Part shown: one piece after another, positions 16,735 to 27,107 of the stretch
Layout of the letters: each line of letters begins with the position of its first letter
Position numbering within the stretch: position 1 is the first letter of the stretch
Assembly (NCBI GenBank): GCA_937980205.1
Contig: CALJKW010000002.1
Location: 1-64,000 of the forward strand
Direction of reading: 5' to 3'
Origin: an uncultured Myxococcales bacterium
Lineage (GTDB): Bacteria; Myxococcota; Myxococcia; Myxococcales; Myxococcaceae
DNA: 64,000 bases
Notes under the pieces: generated by a model
The model's database searches: none
Told to the model about the DNA's origin: nothing
What the model saw: only the letters and a program-made list of their open reading frames with translations
Made by a program: the position numbers and the translations under genes

Positions 16735-17781
16735 ATGACGTTCGCTAATGCAGTTGGCGTGGAAGTCATCGTCGTCGGCGGCGGCATCATGGGCATGAGC
16801 ATCGCGCTCGAGCTCTGCGCGCGAGGCGACCGCGTGACGGTGCTCGAGAAGTCGGTGCCCGGCGCCGAGGCGTCGAGCGCGGCGGCGGGCATGCTCGCTC
16901 CGCAGCTCGAGGCGCACGGGCCCGGCCCGGTGCTCGACCTGGGCCTCCAGTCGCGCGCGATCTACCCCGCCTGGGTCCGCCGCATCGAAGAGCTCTCGAA
17001 GGTCGACGCCGGCTACCGCGAGTGCGGCCTCGAGCGCTTCGGCCCGCGCGAGCACCTCGAGCCCGTCTACAAGTGGCAGCGCGAGGCGGGCCTCGACGTC
17101 GAGTACCGCGGCGATCACCTGTTCTTTCCCGGCGAGCACCAGGTCGAGCCGCCGAAGCTGATGCGCGCGCTCGCGGTCGCCTGCGCCAACGCCGGAGCCT
17201 CGTTCCGCTCGGCCCAGGTGCACGGCGTGGGCGAGCGGTTCGTCGACCTCGGCGCCGAGCGCCTGCAGGCCGACGCCGTGATCGTCGCCGCCGGCTCGTG
17301 GTCGAGCCTGGTCGCAGGAGCACACGTCAGCGCGCGCGTGCTGCAGCCGGTGCGCGGCCAGCTCCTCGAGCTGCGCATGCGGCTGCCGCCGTTCAAGGCG
17401 ACGCGCACCGACGGCACCGTCTATCTCGTCTCCCGCGGGGACGGCCGCGTCGTCTGCGGCTCCACCATGGAGCGCACGGGCTTCGACAAGCGCGTCACCG
17501 CTGCAGGCATCGCGTCGATCCTCTCGCGCGCGATCGCGCTGGCGCCTGAGCTCGCCTCAGCCGAGCTCTACTCGACGTGGGCCGGCCTTCGACCGTGGAC
17601 CGAGGACGAGCTGCCCATCATCGGCGCAGGCCCGACGGCGGGCGTGTGGCTCGCGACCGGTCATTTCAGAAATGGAATCCTCCTGGCCCCCATCACTGCG
17701 AAGCTGATTTCGCAGGCGGTCCACGGTGACCCACCCGCTCTCGACATGAGCCCCTTCCGGTTCAACCGCTTTCCTTCGTAA
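16735..17781 (+). CDS. thiO: Glycine oxidase ThiO-like FAD amine oxidase
   Basis: DAO-family flavoenzyme; ThiO oxidises glycine to the iminoacetate used for the thiazole of thiamine. Dinucleotide motif VVGGGIMGMSIALEL near the N-terminus, the ASSAAAGMLAPQ loop, TWAGLRPWTEDELPIIG and the C-terminal ATGHFRNGILLAPITAKL are typical. No ribosome site marks the start: ATG at 16735 is used, with TTG at 16723 and GTG at 16759 as alternatives. Divergent from lpdA. No other thi gene is near, so a general D-amino-acid or glycine oxidase role stays possible. Confidence 0.85.
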   Translation: MTFANAVGVEVIVVGGGIMGMSIALELCARGDRVTVLEKSVPGAEASSAAAGMLAPQLEAHGPGPVLDLGLQSRAIYPAWVRRIEELSKVDAGYRECGLERFGPREHLEPVYKWQREAGLDVEYRGDHLFFPGEHQVEPPKLMRALAVACANAGASFRSAQVHGVGERFVDLGAERLQADAVIVAAGSWSSLVAGAHVSARVLQPVRGQLLELRMRLPPFKATRTDGTVYLVSRGDGRVVCGSTMERTGFDKRVTAAGIASILSRAIALAPELASAELYSTWAGLRPWTEDELPIIGAGPTAGVWLATGHFRNGILLAPITAKLISQAVHGDPPALDMSPFRFNRFPS

Positions 17782-17795
17782 GCTCCGCCCCGAAC

Positions 17796-18959
17796 GTGGA
17801 AGCGATTCCCCCCGTACCCCCGCGCATCCTGATCGTCGACGACGACGAGTCGGTGCGCGACGTCATCTCGGTGCTCCTCAAGGAAGAGGGCTATCAGTGC
17901 GCGACGGCCCCCGGCGCCGACGCGGCGCTCGACATCGCCAGCCAGGAAGACACTCCGCTCGTCATCAGCGACATGAAGATGCCGGGCAAAGACGGTCTGT
18001 GGCTGCTCGAGAAGTTCCGCGAGAACCACCCCGACACGTCCGTCATCATGCTGACCGGCTTCGGCGACACCGAGGCGGCGGTCGACTGCCTGCGCCGCGG
18101 CGCCGTCGACTACCTGCTCAAGCCGCCCAAGCTCACCGATCTCATCCGCGCCATCGAGCGCGCGCTCGCGAAGCGCCGCATCGAGCTCGCGCGCAAGCGG
18201 TACCAGAAGAAGCTCGAGCGCAAGGTGCGTGACCGCACGACCGAGCTGCGCACGGCGCTCAAAGACATCGCGACGACGTACCAGCACACGCTCTACGCGC
18301 TGGTCTCCGCGCTCGACGCGCGCGAGCACGAGACGTCGGACCACTCGCAGCGCGTCGTCGAGTACACGACGGCGATCGCCCAGCGCCTGGGCATCCGCGG
18401 CCCCGAGCTCGACGAGATCGGCCGCGGCGCGCTGCTGCACGACATCGGCAAGATCGGCGTGCCCGACGCCGTGCTGCTCAAGCCCGGCAAGCTCACTCCC
18501 GAGGAGTGGGTCGACATGAGGAAGCACCCGGACATCGGGTACAACATGATCCGCCCGATCAAGTTCCTCGCGACCCCGTCGGAGATCGTCCTCTCGCACC
18601 AGGAGCGCTGGGACGGCCAGGGCTACCCGCGCTGCCTGAAGGGCCACGAGATTCACATCGGCGCGCGCATCTTCTCGGTCGCCGACACGCTCGACGCGAT
18701 GACGTCCGACCGCCCGTACCGCAAGGGCACCACGTTCGCGAACGCGATCGCCGAGATCAACCGCTGCGCCGGCTCGCAGTTCGACCCCGAGGTCGTCCGC
18801 GCGTTCCTCGACATCGGCGAGGCCGGCCTCATCAAGATCCGCGACGACATGGTCGCCCGCAAGAAGGAGCTGCAGGAGAAGAACAAAGAGCTCCTCACGG
18901 ATCCGGCGAACAAGAAGGACACGCCCGCGCCGCCCTCCCCTTCGGCACCCGTGTCGTGA
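17796..18959 (+). CDS. Response regulator with HD-GYP output domain
   Basis: Predicted cyclic-di-GMP phosphodiesterase controlled by phosphorylation. Residues 10-125 are a receiver with acidic pocket D15-D17, phospho-acceptor Asp59, Thr87 and Lys109. A charged coiled linker (125-165) leads to the HD-GYP domain: LLHDIGKIG (HD at 215-216) and GYP at 276-278. In the usual HHExxDGxGYP motif the second His is Gln here (SHQERWDGQGYP). No partner kinase is adjacent. Its stop overlaps the moaA start (GTGA). Confidence 0.9.
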   Translation: MEAIPPVPPRILIVDDDESVRDVISVLLKEEGYQCATAPGADAALDIASQEDTPLVISDMKMPGKDGLWLLEKFRENHPDTSVIMLTGFGDTEAAVDCLRRGAVDYLLKPPKLTDLIRAIERALAKRRIELARKRYQKKLERKVRDRTTELRTALKDIATTYQHTLYALVSALDAREHETSDHSQRVVEYTTAIAQRLGIRGPELDEIGRGALLHDIGKIGVPDAVLLKPGKLTPEEWVDMRKHPDIGYNMIRPIKFLATPSEIVLSHQERWDGQGYPRCLKGHEIHIGARIFSVADTLDAMTSDRPYRKGTTFANAIAEINRCAGSQFDPEVVRAFLDIGEAGLIKIRDDMVARKKELQEKNKELLTDPANKKDTPAPPSPSAPVS

Positions 18960-19963
18960 CCTCCGACGCGCTGGCGCGGCCGTTACGCAACCTGCGCATC
19001 AGCGTCACCGATCGCTGCAACCTCCGCTGTGCCTACTGCATGCCGGAGGAGGACTACGTCTGGCTGCCGAACGGCGAGATCCTCTCCTTCGAGGAGATCT
19101 CCGCGCTCGTCGATCGCTTCATCGCGCTCGGCGTCCGCAAGGTGCGCCTCACCGGCGGAGAGCCCCTGCTCCGCCGCGATCTGCCCAAGCTCGTCGAGCT
19201 GCTCGCGAAGAAGCCCCTCGAGGATCTCGCGCTGACCACGAACGGCGTGCTGCTCGCCGATCACGCCAAGGCGCTCGCCGACGCCGGCCTCCACCGCGTC
19301 ACCGTGTCGCTCGACACGCTGAAGCCCGCCCGCTTCGTGGCCCTCACCCGGCGCGACGCGCTGGCGAAGGTCATCGCCGGCATCGAAGAGGCCTCGCGCC
19401 GCTTCGCGAAGGGCCTCAAGCTCGACACCGTGGTCATCAAGGGCCTCAACGACGACGAGCTCGGAGAGCTGCTCGCCTTCGGCGCCCGGGTGAACGCCGA
19501 GGTGCGGTTCATCGAGTACATGGACGTCGGCGGCGCCACCTTGTGGAGCCGCGAGCAGGTCTTCAGCCGCGCCGAGATCCTCGCGCGCGTCGGTGATGCC
19601 GAGGCGATCGTCGAAGACTCGACCGCGCCCGCCGAGCGCTTTCGCCTGCCCGACGGCCGCACCTTCGGGATCATCGCGTCGACGACGGCTCCGTTCTGCC
19701 GCACCTGCGATCGCGCGCGCCTGACCGCCGACGGCATGTTCTTCACCTGCCTCTATGCACGCAGCGGCACCGACCTGAAGACGCCGCTGCGCGCCGGCGC
19801 GTCGCCCGCGGAGCTCGAGTCGCTCTTGCGCGGCGTGTGGTCGGCCCGTACCGATCGCGGCGCCGAGCAGCGCCTCGCCCTGCGCGATCAGCGGGCCGCG
19901 CTGTTCCGTCACGAAGAGCTCAACGGCGACCCGCACCTCGAGATGCACACGCGCGGCGGCTGA
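18956..19963 (+). CDS. moaA: GTP 3',8-cyclase MoaA
   Basis: Radical SAM enzyme that starts molybdopterin synthesis by converting GTP to 3',8-cyclo-GTP. N-terminal cluster ligands Cys21, Cys25, Cys28 (CNLRCAYC) and the C-terminal cluster CRTCDRARLTADGMFFTCLY are present. The product ends in the Gly-Gly tail that MoaA needs for activity. The GTG start overlaps the HD-GYP stop by 4 bases, so translation is coupled to a signalling gene, an uncommon arrangement. 335 residues. Confidence 0.95.
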   Translation: MTSDALARPLRNLRISVTDRCNLRCAYCMPEEDYVWLPNGEILSFEEISALVDRFIALGVRKVRLTGGEPLLRRDLPKLVELLAKKPLEDLALTTNGVLLADHAKALADAGLHRVTVSLDTLKPARFVALTRRDALAKVIAGIEEASRRFAKGLKLDTVVIKGLNDDELGELLAFGARVNAEVRFIEYMDVGGATLWSREQVFSRAEILARVGDAEAIVEDSTAPAERFRLPDGRTFGIIASTTAPFCRTCDRARLTADGMFFTCLYARSGTDLKTPLRAGASPAELESLLRGVWSARTDRGAEQRLALRDQRAALFRHEELNGDPHLEMHTRGG

Positions 19964-19981
19964 CGGTACATTCCGCCCGCG

Positions 19982-20659
19982 ATGGGACTGCTGCTCGCGC
20001 TCGCGCTGCTGGCCGGCGACCCGGGGGCCGACTGGTCCGCCGAGCCCGCTCCACAGCAGCAGGTGCCCCCAGCCTCACCGCCGCCGGCCGTCGCCGCCGA
20101 GCGGACCTCGGCGCCCGACGTGAGCGCCTCGCACCCGCTCGAGAGGCAGTTCGCTGCCCAGAAGGAGTTCTCCGCGGGTGCGCTTCAGAGCACCTTCCGG
20201 ATGGGCGTGCAGCTCGACGTCGGCGTGTCTCCGGAGTCCTTCGGCCAGCTCGGTGCAACGTTCGACTTCGCGTGGTTCCCCATCCGCTACCTGCGGCTGC
20301 ACGCGAACGTAGGCTCCGCGTGGGTCCCCGGCACGCGCTTCGTCGGCGGCGTTCAGAGCCACGGCGCGGTGCGGGTGATGGGTGGCGCCGACGGCGTGCT
20401 GCCCTTCAATTGGGGCGAGCTGTTCATGGGGCTCGAGTCGGGCACCGCGTTCACTGACGTCAGCGGCATCTGCTTCCAGTTCGGCTGTCCCTCCAACTGG
20501 CAATGGCAGCCGACGCTGCGCTGGCGCACGGGCTTCGACGTCACGACGCTGCGGCCGGTCATCCTCGGCCTCGACGTCGGCTACGCCTTCATCGCGTCGC
20601 CGCAGTCGGGCGACGTCCAGTTCGCCGAGCTGCACGGTCGCCTCGGGTTCTCGCTCTGA
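19982..20659 (+). CDS. Predicted outer-membrane beta-barrel protein
   Basis: 225 residues with a short N-terminal hydrophobic segment (MGLLLALALLAG) and a Pro/Ala-rich stretch, then alternating amphipathic strands (FRMGVQLDVGVSP, LGATFDFAWFPI, LRLHANVGSAW, VILGLDVGYAF) and the typical ending ELHGRLGFSL. It looks like a small barrel; no named family recognised. Its stop codon overlaps the start of the Ser/Thr kinase gene (TGATG), suggesting joint expression. Confidence 0.7.
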   Translation: MGLLLALALLAGDPGADWSAEPAPQQQVPPASPPPAVAAERTSAPDVSASHPLERQFAAQKEFSAGALQSTFRMGVQLDVGVSPESFGQLGATFDFAWFPIRYLRLHANVGSAWVPGTRFVGGVQSHGAVRVMGGADGVLPFNWGELFMGLESGTAFTDVSGICFQFGCPSNWQWQPTLRWRTGFDVTTLRPVILGLDVGYAFIASPQSGDVQFAELHGRLGFSL

Positions 20660-22053
20660 TGACGGACCCCCTCGTCGGGAAGACGGTCGGCGACTACCGC
20701 ATCGTCGCGCCGCTCGGCGAGGGCGGCATGGGCATCGTCTACGCCGGCGTGGACCCGCGCCTCGACAAGAAGGTCGCGATCAAGGTGCTCAAGCTCGAGG
20801 GCGCCGAGCAGGACCGGCTGATCGCCGAGGCGGTCGCCGTCAACGCCGTCGGCCACCGCAACGTCGTCACCATCTTCGGCAGCGGCCCCCTGCCCGACGG
20901 CCGCCGCTACATCGTCATGGAGTACCTCGACGGCCAGCCGCTCGACGCCTACCTGGCCGACAAGGGCACCCTGCCGCCGCTCGAGGTGTGCGAGCTGTTG
21001 CAGGACGTCTGCGCTCCGCTGCACGCGGCACATCAGCGCGGCGTGGTTCACCGCGACTTGAAGCCGCAGAACATCTTCCTGGTGAAGCAGGCCGACGGCG
21101 TGCCGTTCGTGAAGGTGCTCGACTTCGGCCTGGCGCGGCTGCGCGTCGCCACGAAGACGTGGGACGAGTCGCAGACGCGCGACCTCGTGCTCGAGGGGAC
21201 GCCGGAGTACATGTCGCCCGAGCAGTGCACGTCACAGCCGATCGGCGCGTGGACGGACCTCTACGCCCTCGGCACCATCGCCTACGAGCTGCTCAGCGGA
21301 GCGCCGCCCTTCCGCGACCCCAACGCCGCCGCCATCGAGGTGATGACGCGGAAGGTGCGAAGGCCGGCCCCGAAGCTCGACGTGCCGGGGGTTCCCCCGC
21401 AGCTGGTCACGCTCGTCGCGCAGCTGCTCGAGACGGATCCGCTCAAGCGCCCCTCGTCTGCCGACGCCGTGCGCAACCAGCTGCGCCGCATCGCGCGGAT
21501 GCTCCGCGAGGGAGCGAGCGACGTACGCATGACCGGCCCTCAGGCCGAGCCGGTCGCGCCGGCGCCGAAGCCGAAGCCGGCGGCGCCGCCGACGGACAAG
21601 GTTCCGCCGCTGCGCGCGTCGAAGGCGCCGTTCGTCGCCGGCGGCGTCGTGCTCGCCGTCCTCCTCGCCGCAGGTGGAGCGGCGCTGCTGCTGCGCAAGC
21701 CGGCTGCTCCTCCTCCGGTTCCGGCGCCGCCGCCCGTGCCCGAGGGGGTCGAGAGGAAGCCGCCACCGGAGGACGACGAGGTGCTCTCGGACCTTCCGCC
21801 GGCGGTCGACGCGGGGGCCGCGGCGGTCGTCGAGGCGCCGAGGCCGCGCCGACCGAGCGCGCCCTCGCTCGACGAGCTGCAGAAGAAGCTCGCCTCGATG
21901 GAGTCGCGGCACAAGGCGATGAAGGAGCCCGACCCCGAGGCGCGCGTCGCGCTCAACTCCTTCCGCGTGCGCATCACGGTCGTCAGCAGCCCGGCCGACC
22001 GCGCCGAGCTGATGAGGGACTTCGTGGCGTGGGAGAAGAAGTACGGCCGCTGA
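20659..22053 (+). CDS. Membrane-anchored Ser/Thr protein kinase
   Basis: Hanks-type kinase, 464 residues. Gly-rich loop GEGGMGIV (20-27), ATP-binding Lys42, catalytic HRD 131-133 followed by LKPQN, DFG 155-157, then GTPEYMSPEQ. A Pro-rich juxtamembrane region leads to one membrane segment at about 324-345 and a periplasmic part of about 115 residues with Pro repeats and a Lys-rich coiled-coil-like end. No PASTA or other named sensor domain is visible. Coupled to the preceding barrel gene. Confidence 0.93.
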   Translation: MTDPLVGKTVGDYRIVAPLGEGGMGIVYAGVDPRLDKKVAIKVLKLEGAEQDRLIAEAVAVNAVGHRNVVTIFGSGPLPDGRRYIVMEYLDGQPLDAYLADKGTLPPLEVCELLQDVCAPLHAAHQRGVVHRDLKPQNIFLVKQADGVPFVKVLDFGLARLRVATKTWDESQTRDLVLEGTPEYMSPEQCTSQPIGAWTDLYALGTIAYELLSGAPPFRDPNAAAIEVMTRKVRRPAPKLDVPGVPPQLVTLVAQLLETDPLKRPSSADAVRNQLRRIARMLREGASDVRMTGPQAEPVAPAPKPKPAAPPTDKVPPLRASKAPFVAGGVVLAVLLAAGGAALLLRKPAAPPPVPAPPPVPEGVERKPPPEDDEVLSDLPPAVDAGAAAVVEAPRPRRPSAPSLDELQKKLASMESRHKAMKEPDPEARVALNSFRVRITVVSSPADRAELMRDFVAWEKKYGR

Positions 22054-22062
22054 GCGCCCGCT

Positions 22063-24422
22063 CTACGCGCGCAGCGCGCCGCCGAGCTGCTTCTGCACCT
22101 CGTCGACGATGCGCTGGTGCGCGACCCTGACCTCGTCGTCGGTGAGCGTCTTCTCCGCGGACCGGTACTCGAGCGCGAACGCGACGTTCTTGGTGCCGGG
22201 AGCGAGCTGGGCGCCGGTGTACACGTCGAACACCTGCGCATCGACGAGCAGCGGCTTGCCGATCTCGAGGATCAGCTTGCGCAGCTGCACGGCCTGCAGC
22301 TCCTGCTTCACGACGAGCGCGATGTCGCGGCGCACGGACGGGTACGCCGAGAGCGGCTGCACCTTCGGCACGAGCTTCGCGGCGGCGACGAGCTTCTCGA
22401 CCTCGAGCTGGAAGAGGTACACGCCCGCCGGAGCGTCCAACGCGCGCGCGGCCCGCGGGTGCAGCTCGCCGACCGTGCCGAGCACCGTGCCGTTCGCGAC
22501 GACCTGCGCGGACGCGCGCGGGTGGTACCAGGGCGACTCGAACGTGACCCACGTGGCCTCGATGTGCAGCGCCGAGAGCACCGCCTCGACCGCCGCCTTC
22601 GCGTCGTAGAAGTCGACGACGGCGTCCTTCGCCGTCCAGGTGCGGGCGCCGTCACGCAGGCCCCAGAGCACTCCGGCGACCTCGAGGGTCTCGACGGCGA
22701 CGGGGCGCGCGCCCTTCCCGCCTTCGGCGTCGGGCCGGTAGCTGCGGCCCCACTCGTAGAGCTTGAGGCCCTGAGCCTGGTGCCGCATCGAGCGGACGAC
22801 GTTCGGGACGAGGCTCGCGTAGAGCGTCGTGCGCATCACCGACTGCTCGGTGCTCAGCGGATTGGAGATGGCGATCGCGCCCTCCTGCGTCCCGAACGCG
22901 GCCAGCTCTTGAGGCGCGACGAACGAGTAGTTCACGACCTCGTCGACGCCCTGCCCCGCGAGCGCGGAGCGGATGCGCCGCTCGGCGATCACCTCCGGCT
23001 TGTCGGGCGACAGCGTCGCCAGCGAGCTGGGCAGCTTGAGCGGGATGAGCTCGTACCCACGGATGCGCGCGAGCTCTTCGATCAAGTCTTCCTCGCGGGC
23101 GACGTCGGTGCGCCAGTGCGGCACCTGCCACTCCGCCCCGCTCTTCTCGAAGCCGAGCGCCTGGAGGATGCGATCGCCCTCGGCGGGCGGCACGTCGACG
23201 CCGAGCAGCTCGCTGACGCGCTTGGGGCTGAGCTTCACCTTCTTCGGCGCGACCGGCTTCGGGTACACGTCGACGATGCCCGGCAGCACCGTGCCGCCGC
23301 CGAGCTCGGCGATGAGCTGCGCGGCGCGGTCGGCCACCTTCGGCACGGCGCCGACGTCGGTGCCACGCTCGAAGCGGTGCGACGACTCGGTGTGCAGCGC
23401 GTGTCGCTTGCTCGTGCGGCGCACCGCGGGCGGGTGGAACGTGGCGCACTCGAGCAGCACCCGGGTCGTGGAGTCCGTGACCTCGCTGGTGGCGCCGCCC
23501 ATCACGCCGGCGAGGGCGAGCGGCTGATCGCGGTCGCAGATGAGCAGGTCCTCGGCGTCGAGCGTGCGCTCCTTGCCGTCGAGGGTCTTCAGCTTCTCGC
23601 CCGCCTTGGCGAGGCGGACGACGATCTGCGCGCCGGCGAGCTTGTCGAGGTCGAACGCGTGCAGCGGCTGCCCGTACTCGAGCATCACGTAGTTCGTGAC
23701 GTCGACGAGGTTGTTGATGGAGCGCACGCCGCACGCCTCGAGGCGCCGCTTCAGCCAGTCCGGAGACGGCTTCACCTTCACGCCCTCGATCACGCGCGCG
23801 GCGTACCGCAGGCAGCGGGTCGGGTCTTCGACGCGCACCGTGATCTTCGACGACGCCGCCGCGCCGCCTTCGGCCGGGGCCTTCGACGGGTACTTCACCG
23901 ACTGCCCGGTGAGCGCGGCGACCTCGCGCGCGATGCCGAGGTGGCACAGCGCGTCGCCGCGGTTGGGCGTCACGTTCACCTCGAAGGTGACGCGATCGAT
24001 GGGCGCGCCGACCTTCGTGTCGGGCGGGAGGATGAGCAGGCCCTCGTGATCGTCCGAGAAGCCCAGCTCGCGCGCGGAGCAGAGCATTCCCGAGCTCTTC
24101 ACTCCGCGGAGCTCGGCCTCCTTGATCTCCGTGCCGTTCGGCAGGCGGGTGCCGACGGTGGCGACGGGGACGATGTCTCCGACCTTGTAGTTCTTGGCGC
24201 CGCAGACGATCTGCGTGGGGCCCTTGCCGAAGTCGACCTTGGTGACCGACAGCTTGTCGGCCTGCGGGTGCTTCACGGACTCGAGGATCTTGCCCGCGAG
24301 CACGCCGGCGGGCGGCCGCTCGATGGCTTCGACCTCGAGGCCCGCGAAGGTGAGCTTCTTCGCCAGCTCGTCGGCCGGCGGGAGCGTCACGTAGTCACTG
24401 AGCCATTCCAGAGAGACCTTCA

Positions 24423-24423
<1 letters not shown>
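22063..24423 (-). CDS. pheT: Phenylalanyl-tRNA synthetase beta subunit
   Basis: With PheS, charges tRNA-Phe. 786 residues: EMAP-like tRNA-binding domain at about 40-150 (ILESVKHPQADKLSVTKVDFG), B3/4 editing domain (SSHRFERGTDVG), B5 domain (LSPKRVSELLGV), catalytic-like core and the C-terminal anticodon-binding domain (YPSVRRDIALVV). The ATG shares one base with the pheS stop codon (TAATG). Confidence 0.97.
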
Positions 24424-25469
<1,046 letters not shown>

Positions 25470-25491
25470 GGCCGGTCGCATAGCTGAAATT

Positions 25492-25559
25492 CAGCCGGTG
25501 CAGGAGTCGAACCCGCCGCGCGTGGTTTTGGAGACCTCGCTGTGCCCAGCACCCCGGCT
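25492..25559 (-). ncRNA. tRNA-like element ahead of pheS (Trp-type anticodon arm)
   Basis: A 68-nt stretch on the minus strand can fold like a tRNA. AGCCGG pairs with CCGGCT as acceptor; GCTG-GGCA-CAGC is a D arm with only a 4-nt loop; GAGGT-CTCCAAA-ACCAC is an anticodon arm whose loop matches tRNA-Trp (CCA); GCGGG-TTCGACT-CCTGC is a good T arm. Against a normal tRNA: the D loop is too short and lacks the usual GG pair, base 26 is missing, the seventh acceptor pair is G-A, and no CCA is encoded. It may be a tRNA relic, a divergent tRNA or a regulatory mimic in the pheST leader. Confidence 0.45.
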
Positions 25560-25580
25560 AGAAGGAATCACCAGCGCCAG

Positions 25581-25619
25581 AATGCAAAGCAAAGAGCCAT
25601 GCGCCGTGAGACGCATGGC
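25581..25619 (-). terminator. Terminator after rplT
   Basis: On the minus strand GCCATGCG pairs with CGCATGGC across an 8-base loop, followed by TCTTTGCTTTGC. It lies 27 bases beyond the rplT stop and separates infC-rpmI-rplT from the pheST region. Confidence 0.7.
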
Positions 25620-25645
25620 CCTTGGAAAACCTGAACTGAAACCGC

Positions 25646-25990
25646 TTACGCCTTCGCGACGTCGGCGACGGCGGCGAACCCCTTCGGGTCCGCGACGGCG
25701 AGGTCGGCGAGCACCTTGCGGTCCAGCGCGACCTTGGCCTTGCTCAGGCCGGCGATCAGCTTCGAGTACGACAGGCCCAGCGAGCGGGCGGCCGCGTTGA
25801 TGCGGACGATCCACAGGCTGCGGAAGTCGCGCTTCTTGCGCGCGCGATCGCGCGACGCGTAGTCGAGCGCGCGCTCGACGGCCTGGTTCGCGCGCTTGTA
25901 GCAGTTCTTCCGGCGGCCACGGTAACCCTTGGCCAGCTTCAGGATCCGATTACGACGGCGACGAGCTTTGAAACCCTTCTTGACTCGCAT
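25646..25990 (-). CDS. rplT: Ribosomal protein bL20
   Basis: 114 residues, the usual size. Starts MRVKKGFKARRRRNRILKLAKG and contains the conserved GRRKNCYKRA and RDFRSLWIVRINAA blocks. Third gene of the infC-rpmI-rplT operon, 6 bases after rpmI. L20 is known to repress this operon in other bacteria; I see no L20-binding mimic here. Confidence 0.98.
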   Translation of the reverse strand: MRVKKGFKARRRRNRILKLAKGYRGRRKNCYKRANQAVERALDYASRDRARKKRDFRSLWIVRINAAARSLGLSYSKLIAGLSKAKVALDRKVLADLAVADPKGFAAVADVAKA

Positions 25991-25996
25991 GTGACT

Positions 25997-26206
25997 TCAG
26001 TTCGCCCCGTAGGGGAACAGCTCCTTGATGACCTTCTTCGCGTCCATGTCGCGAAGGTGAGAGGTACCGCGGTTGCGGCGACGCCGGTCCATCGACTTGG
26101 CGTGGGTAAAGAGGTGCTTTCCGAACGCGCGGGCGTGCTTCACCTGGCCGCTCTTCTTCACCTGAAAGCGCTTCTTCGCTCCGCTCTTCGTCTTCAGCTT
26201 CGGCAT
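25997..26206 (-). CDS. rpmI: Ribosomal protein bL35
   Basis: 69 residues: MPKLKTKSGAKKRFQVKKSG, then KHARAFGKHLFTHA and a C-terminal MDAKKVIKELFPYG. Normal length, between infC and rplT. Confidence 0.98.
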   Translation of the reverse strand: MPKLKTKSGAKKRFQVKKSGQVKHARAFGKHLFTHAKSMDRRRRNRGTSHLRDMDAKKVIKELFPYGAN

Positions 26207-26242
26207 AAGGGCGGCGCTCGTATCGGCAAACCGCCCGTGCTG

Positions 26243-26968
26243 TCAACCCTGAGGAGCGGGATGAGCCTTCGCGCCGCCCGGATTCGGGGGAGCCGAAGGC
26301 GCCGGAGGAGCCCCGCCGGCCGGGCCCGCCGCCGGACCGCCGGGCTTGTGGCCCTCGTCCTTGTGGTCGTGGGCGTGCTTCTCGGCGTGGCGCGCTTCCT
26401 TCTCCTTCTCGTGCGCGATGGCCTGCTGGCGGTGATGCTCGCGAGCCTTCTGCGCGACCTTGGAGTTCGGCGCGATGATCATGAACATCTGCCGGCCTTC
26501 CATGCGGGGCGCGGTCTCGACGACGGCGATGTCCTTCGTGTCCTTGATCACGTCGTCGAGCACGGCCTGGCCGAGCTCGCGGTGCGTGATCTCGCGGCCG
26601 CGGAACATGATCGTGATCTTCGCCTTGTGACCTTCTTCGATGAAGGACTTCACATTGCGGATCTTGAAGTCGTAGTCGTGCTCTTCGGTCTTGGGGCGCA
26701 GCTTCACCTCTTTGACCTTGATGACGATCTGCTTCTTCTTGGCGTCGTTGGCCTTCTTCTTCTCTTCGTACTTGAAGCGGCCGTAGTCCATGATCTTGCA
26801 GACCGGGGGCTTCGACATCGGGTTGACCTCGACGAGGTCGAGGCCCTCCGTCTGTGCGCGCTCCAGCGCTGCTTCGATGGACAGAACTCCGAGTTGCTCA
26901 CCCTGAGGCCCCACCACGCGTACTTCACGTGCGCGGATGCGGCGGTTGGTTCTCTGATCGCGTGCGAT
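26243..26968 (-). CDS. infC: Translation initiation factor IF-3 with ATC start and long C-terminal tail
   Basis: Binds the 30S subunit and checks the initiator codon. The true N-terminus IARDQRTNRRIRAREVRVV is coded from ATC at 26968, preceded at 7 bases by a perfect AAGGAG site, with no ATG, GTG or TTG nearby; IF3 genes are known for rare starts that allow self-regulation, and the Myxococcus homologue Dsg is reported to use AUC. Both IF3 domains are complete (FKYEEKKKANDAKKK linker, RPKTEEHDYDFK). About 65 extra His/Lys- then Pro/Gly-rich residues follow the C-terminal domain, again as in Dsg. Confidence 0.93.
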   Translation of the reverse strand: MARDQRTNRRIRAREVRVVGPQGEQLGVLSIEAALERAQTEGLDLVEVNPMSKPPVCKIMDYGRFKYEEKKKANDAKKKQIVIKVKEVKLRPKTEEHDYDFKIRNVKSFIEEGHKAKITIMFRGREITHRELGQAVLDDVIKDTKDIAVVETAPRMEGRQMFMIIAPNSKVAQKAREHHRQQAIAHEKEKEARHAEKHAHDHKDEGHKPGGPAAGPAGGAPPAPSAPPNPGGAKAHPAPQG

Positions 26969-26986
26969 GGGTGAGCTCCTTGTAGG
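26966..26986 (-). promoter_or_regulatory. infC ribosome-binding site and ATC start codon
   Basis: The minus strand reads AAGGAG, then 7 bases, then ATC followed by the conserved N-terminal codons of IF3. The strength and spacing of the site, with no standard start codon in reach, decide the ATC as start. Confidence 0.8.
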
Positions 26987-27107
26987 GTCTTGCGGTCTTA
27001 CGGGTTGAAGGGGCGCGCAATGTACCGACCGCTCCCCCACAGTCAAGGCACCATGGAAGTAAAGAGGTGGTATGGTGTCAGCCACCTTTTGTTGGGGGGC
27101 TGCACCG

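Noticed and set aside
16650..16735. A thiamine (TPP) riboswitch ahead of thiO
   Set aside because: Only about 56 bases separate lpdA from thiO and none of the conserved TPP aptamer segments is present.
25492..25559. A selenocysteine tRNA, because of the short D loop
   Set aside because: Sec tRNA is about 90-95 nt with a long variable arm and a TCA anticodon; this has 68 nt, a 5-base variable loop and CCA.
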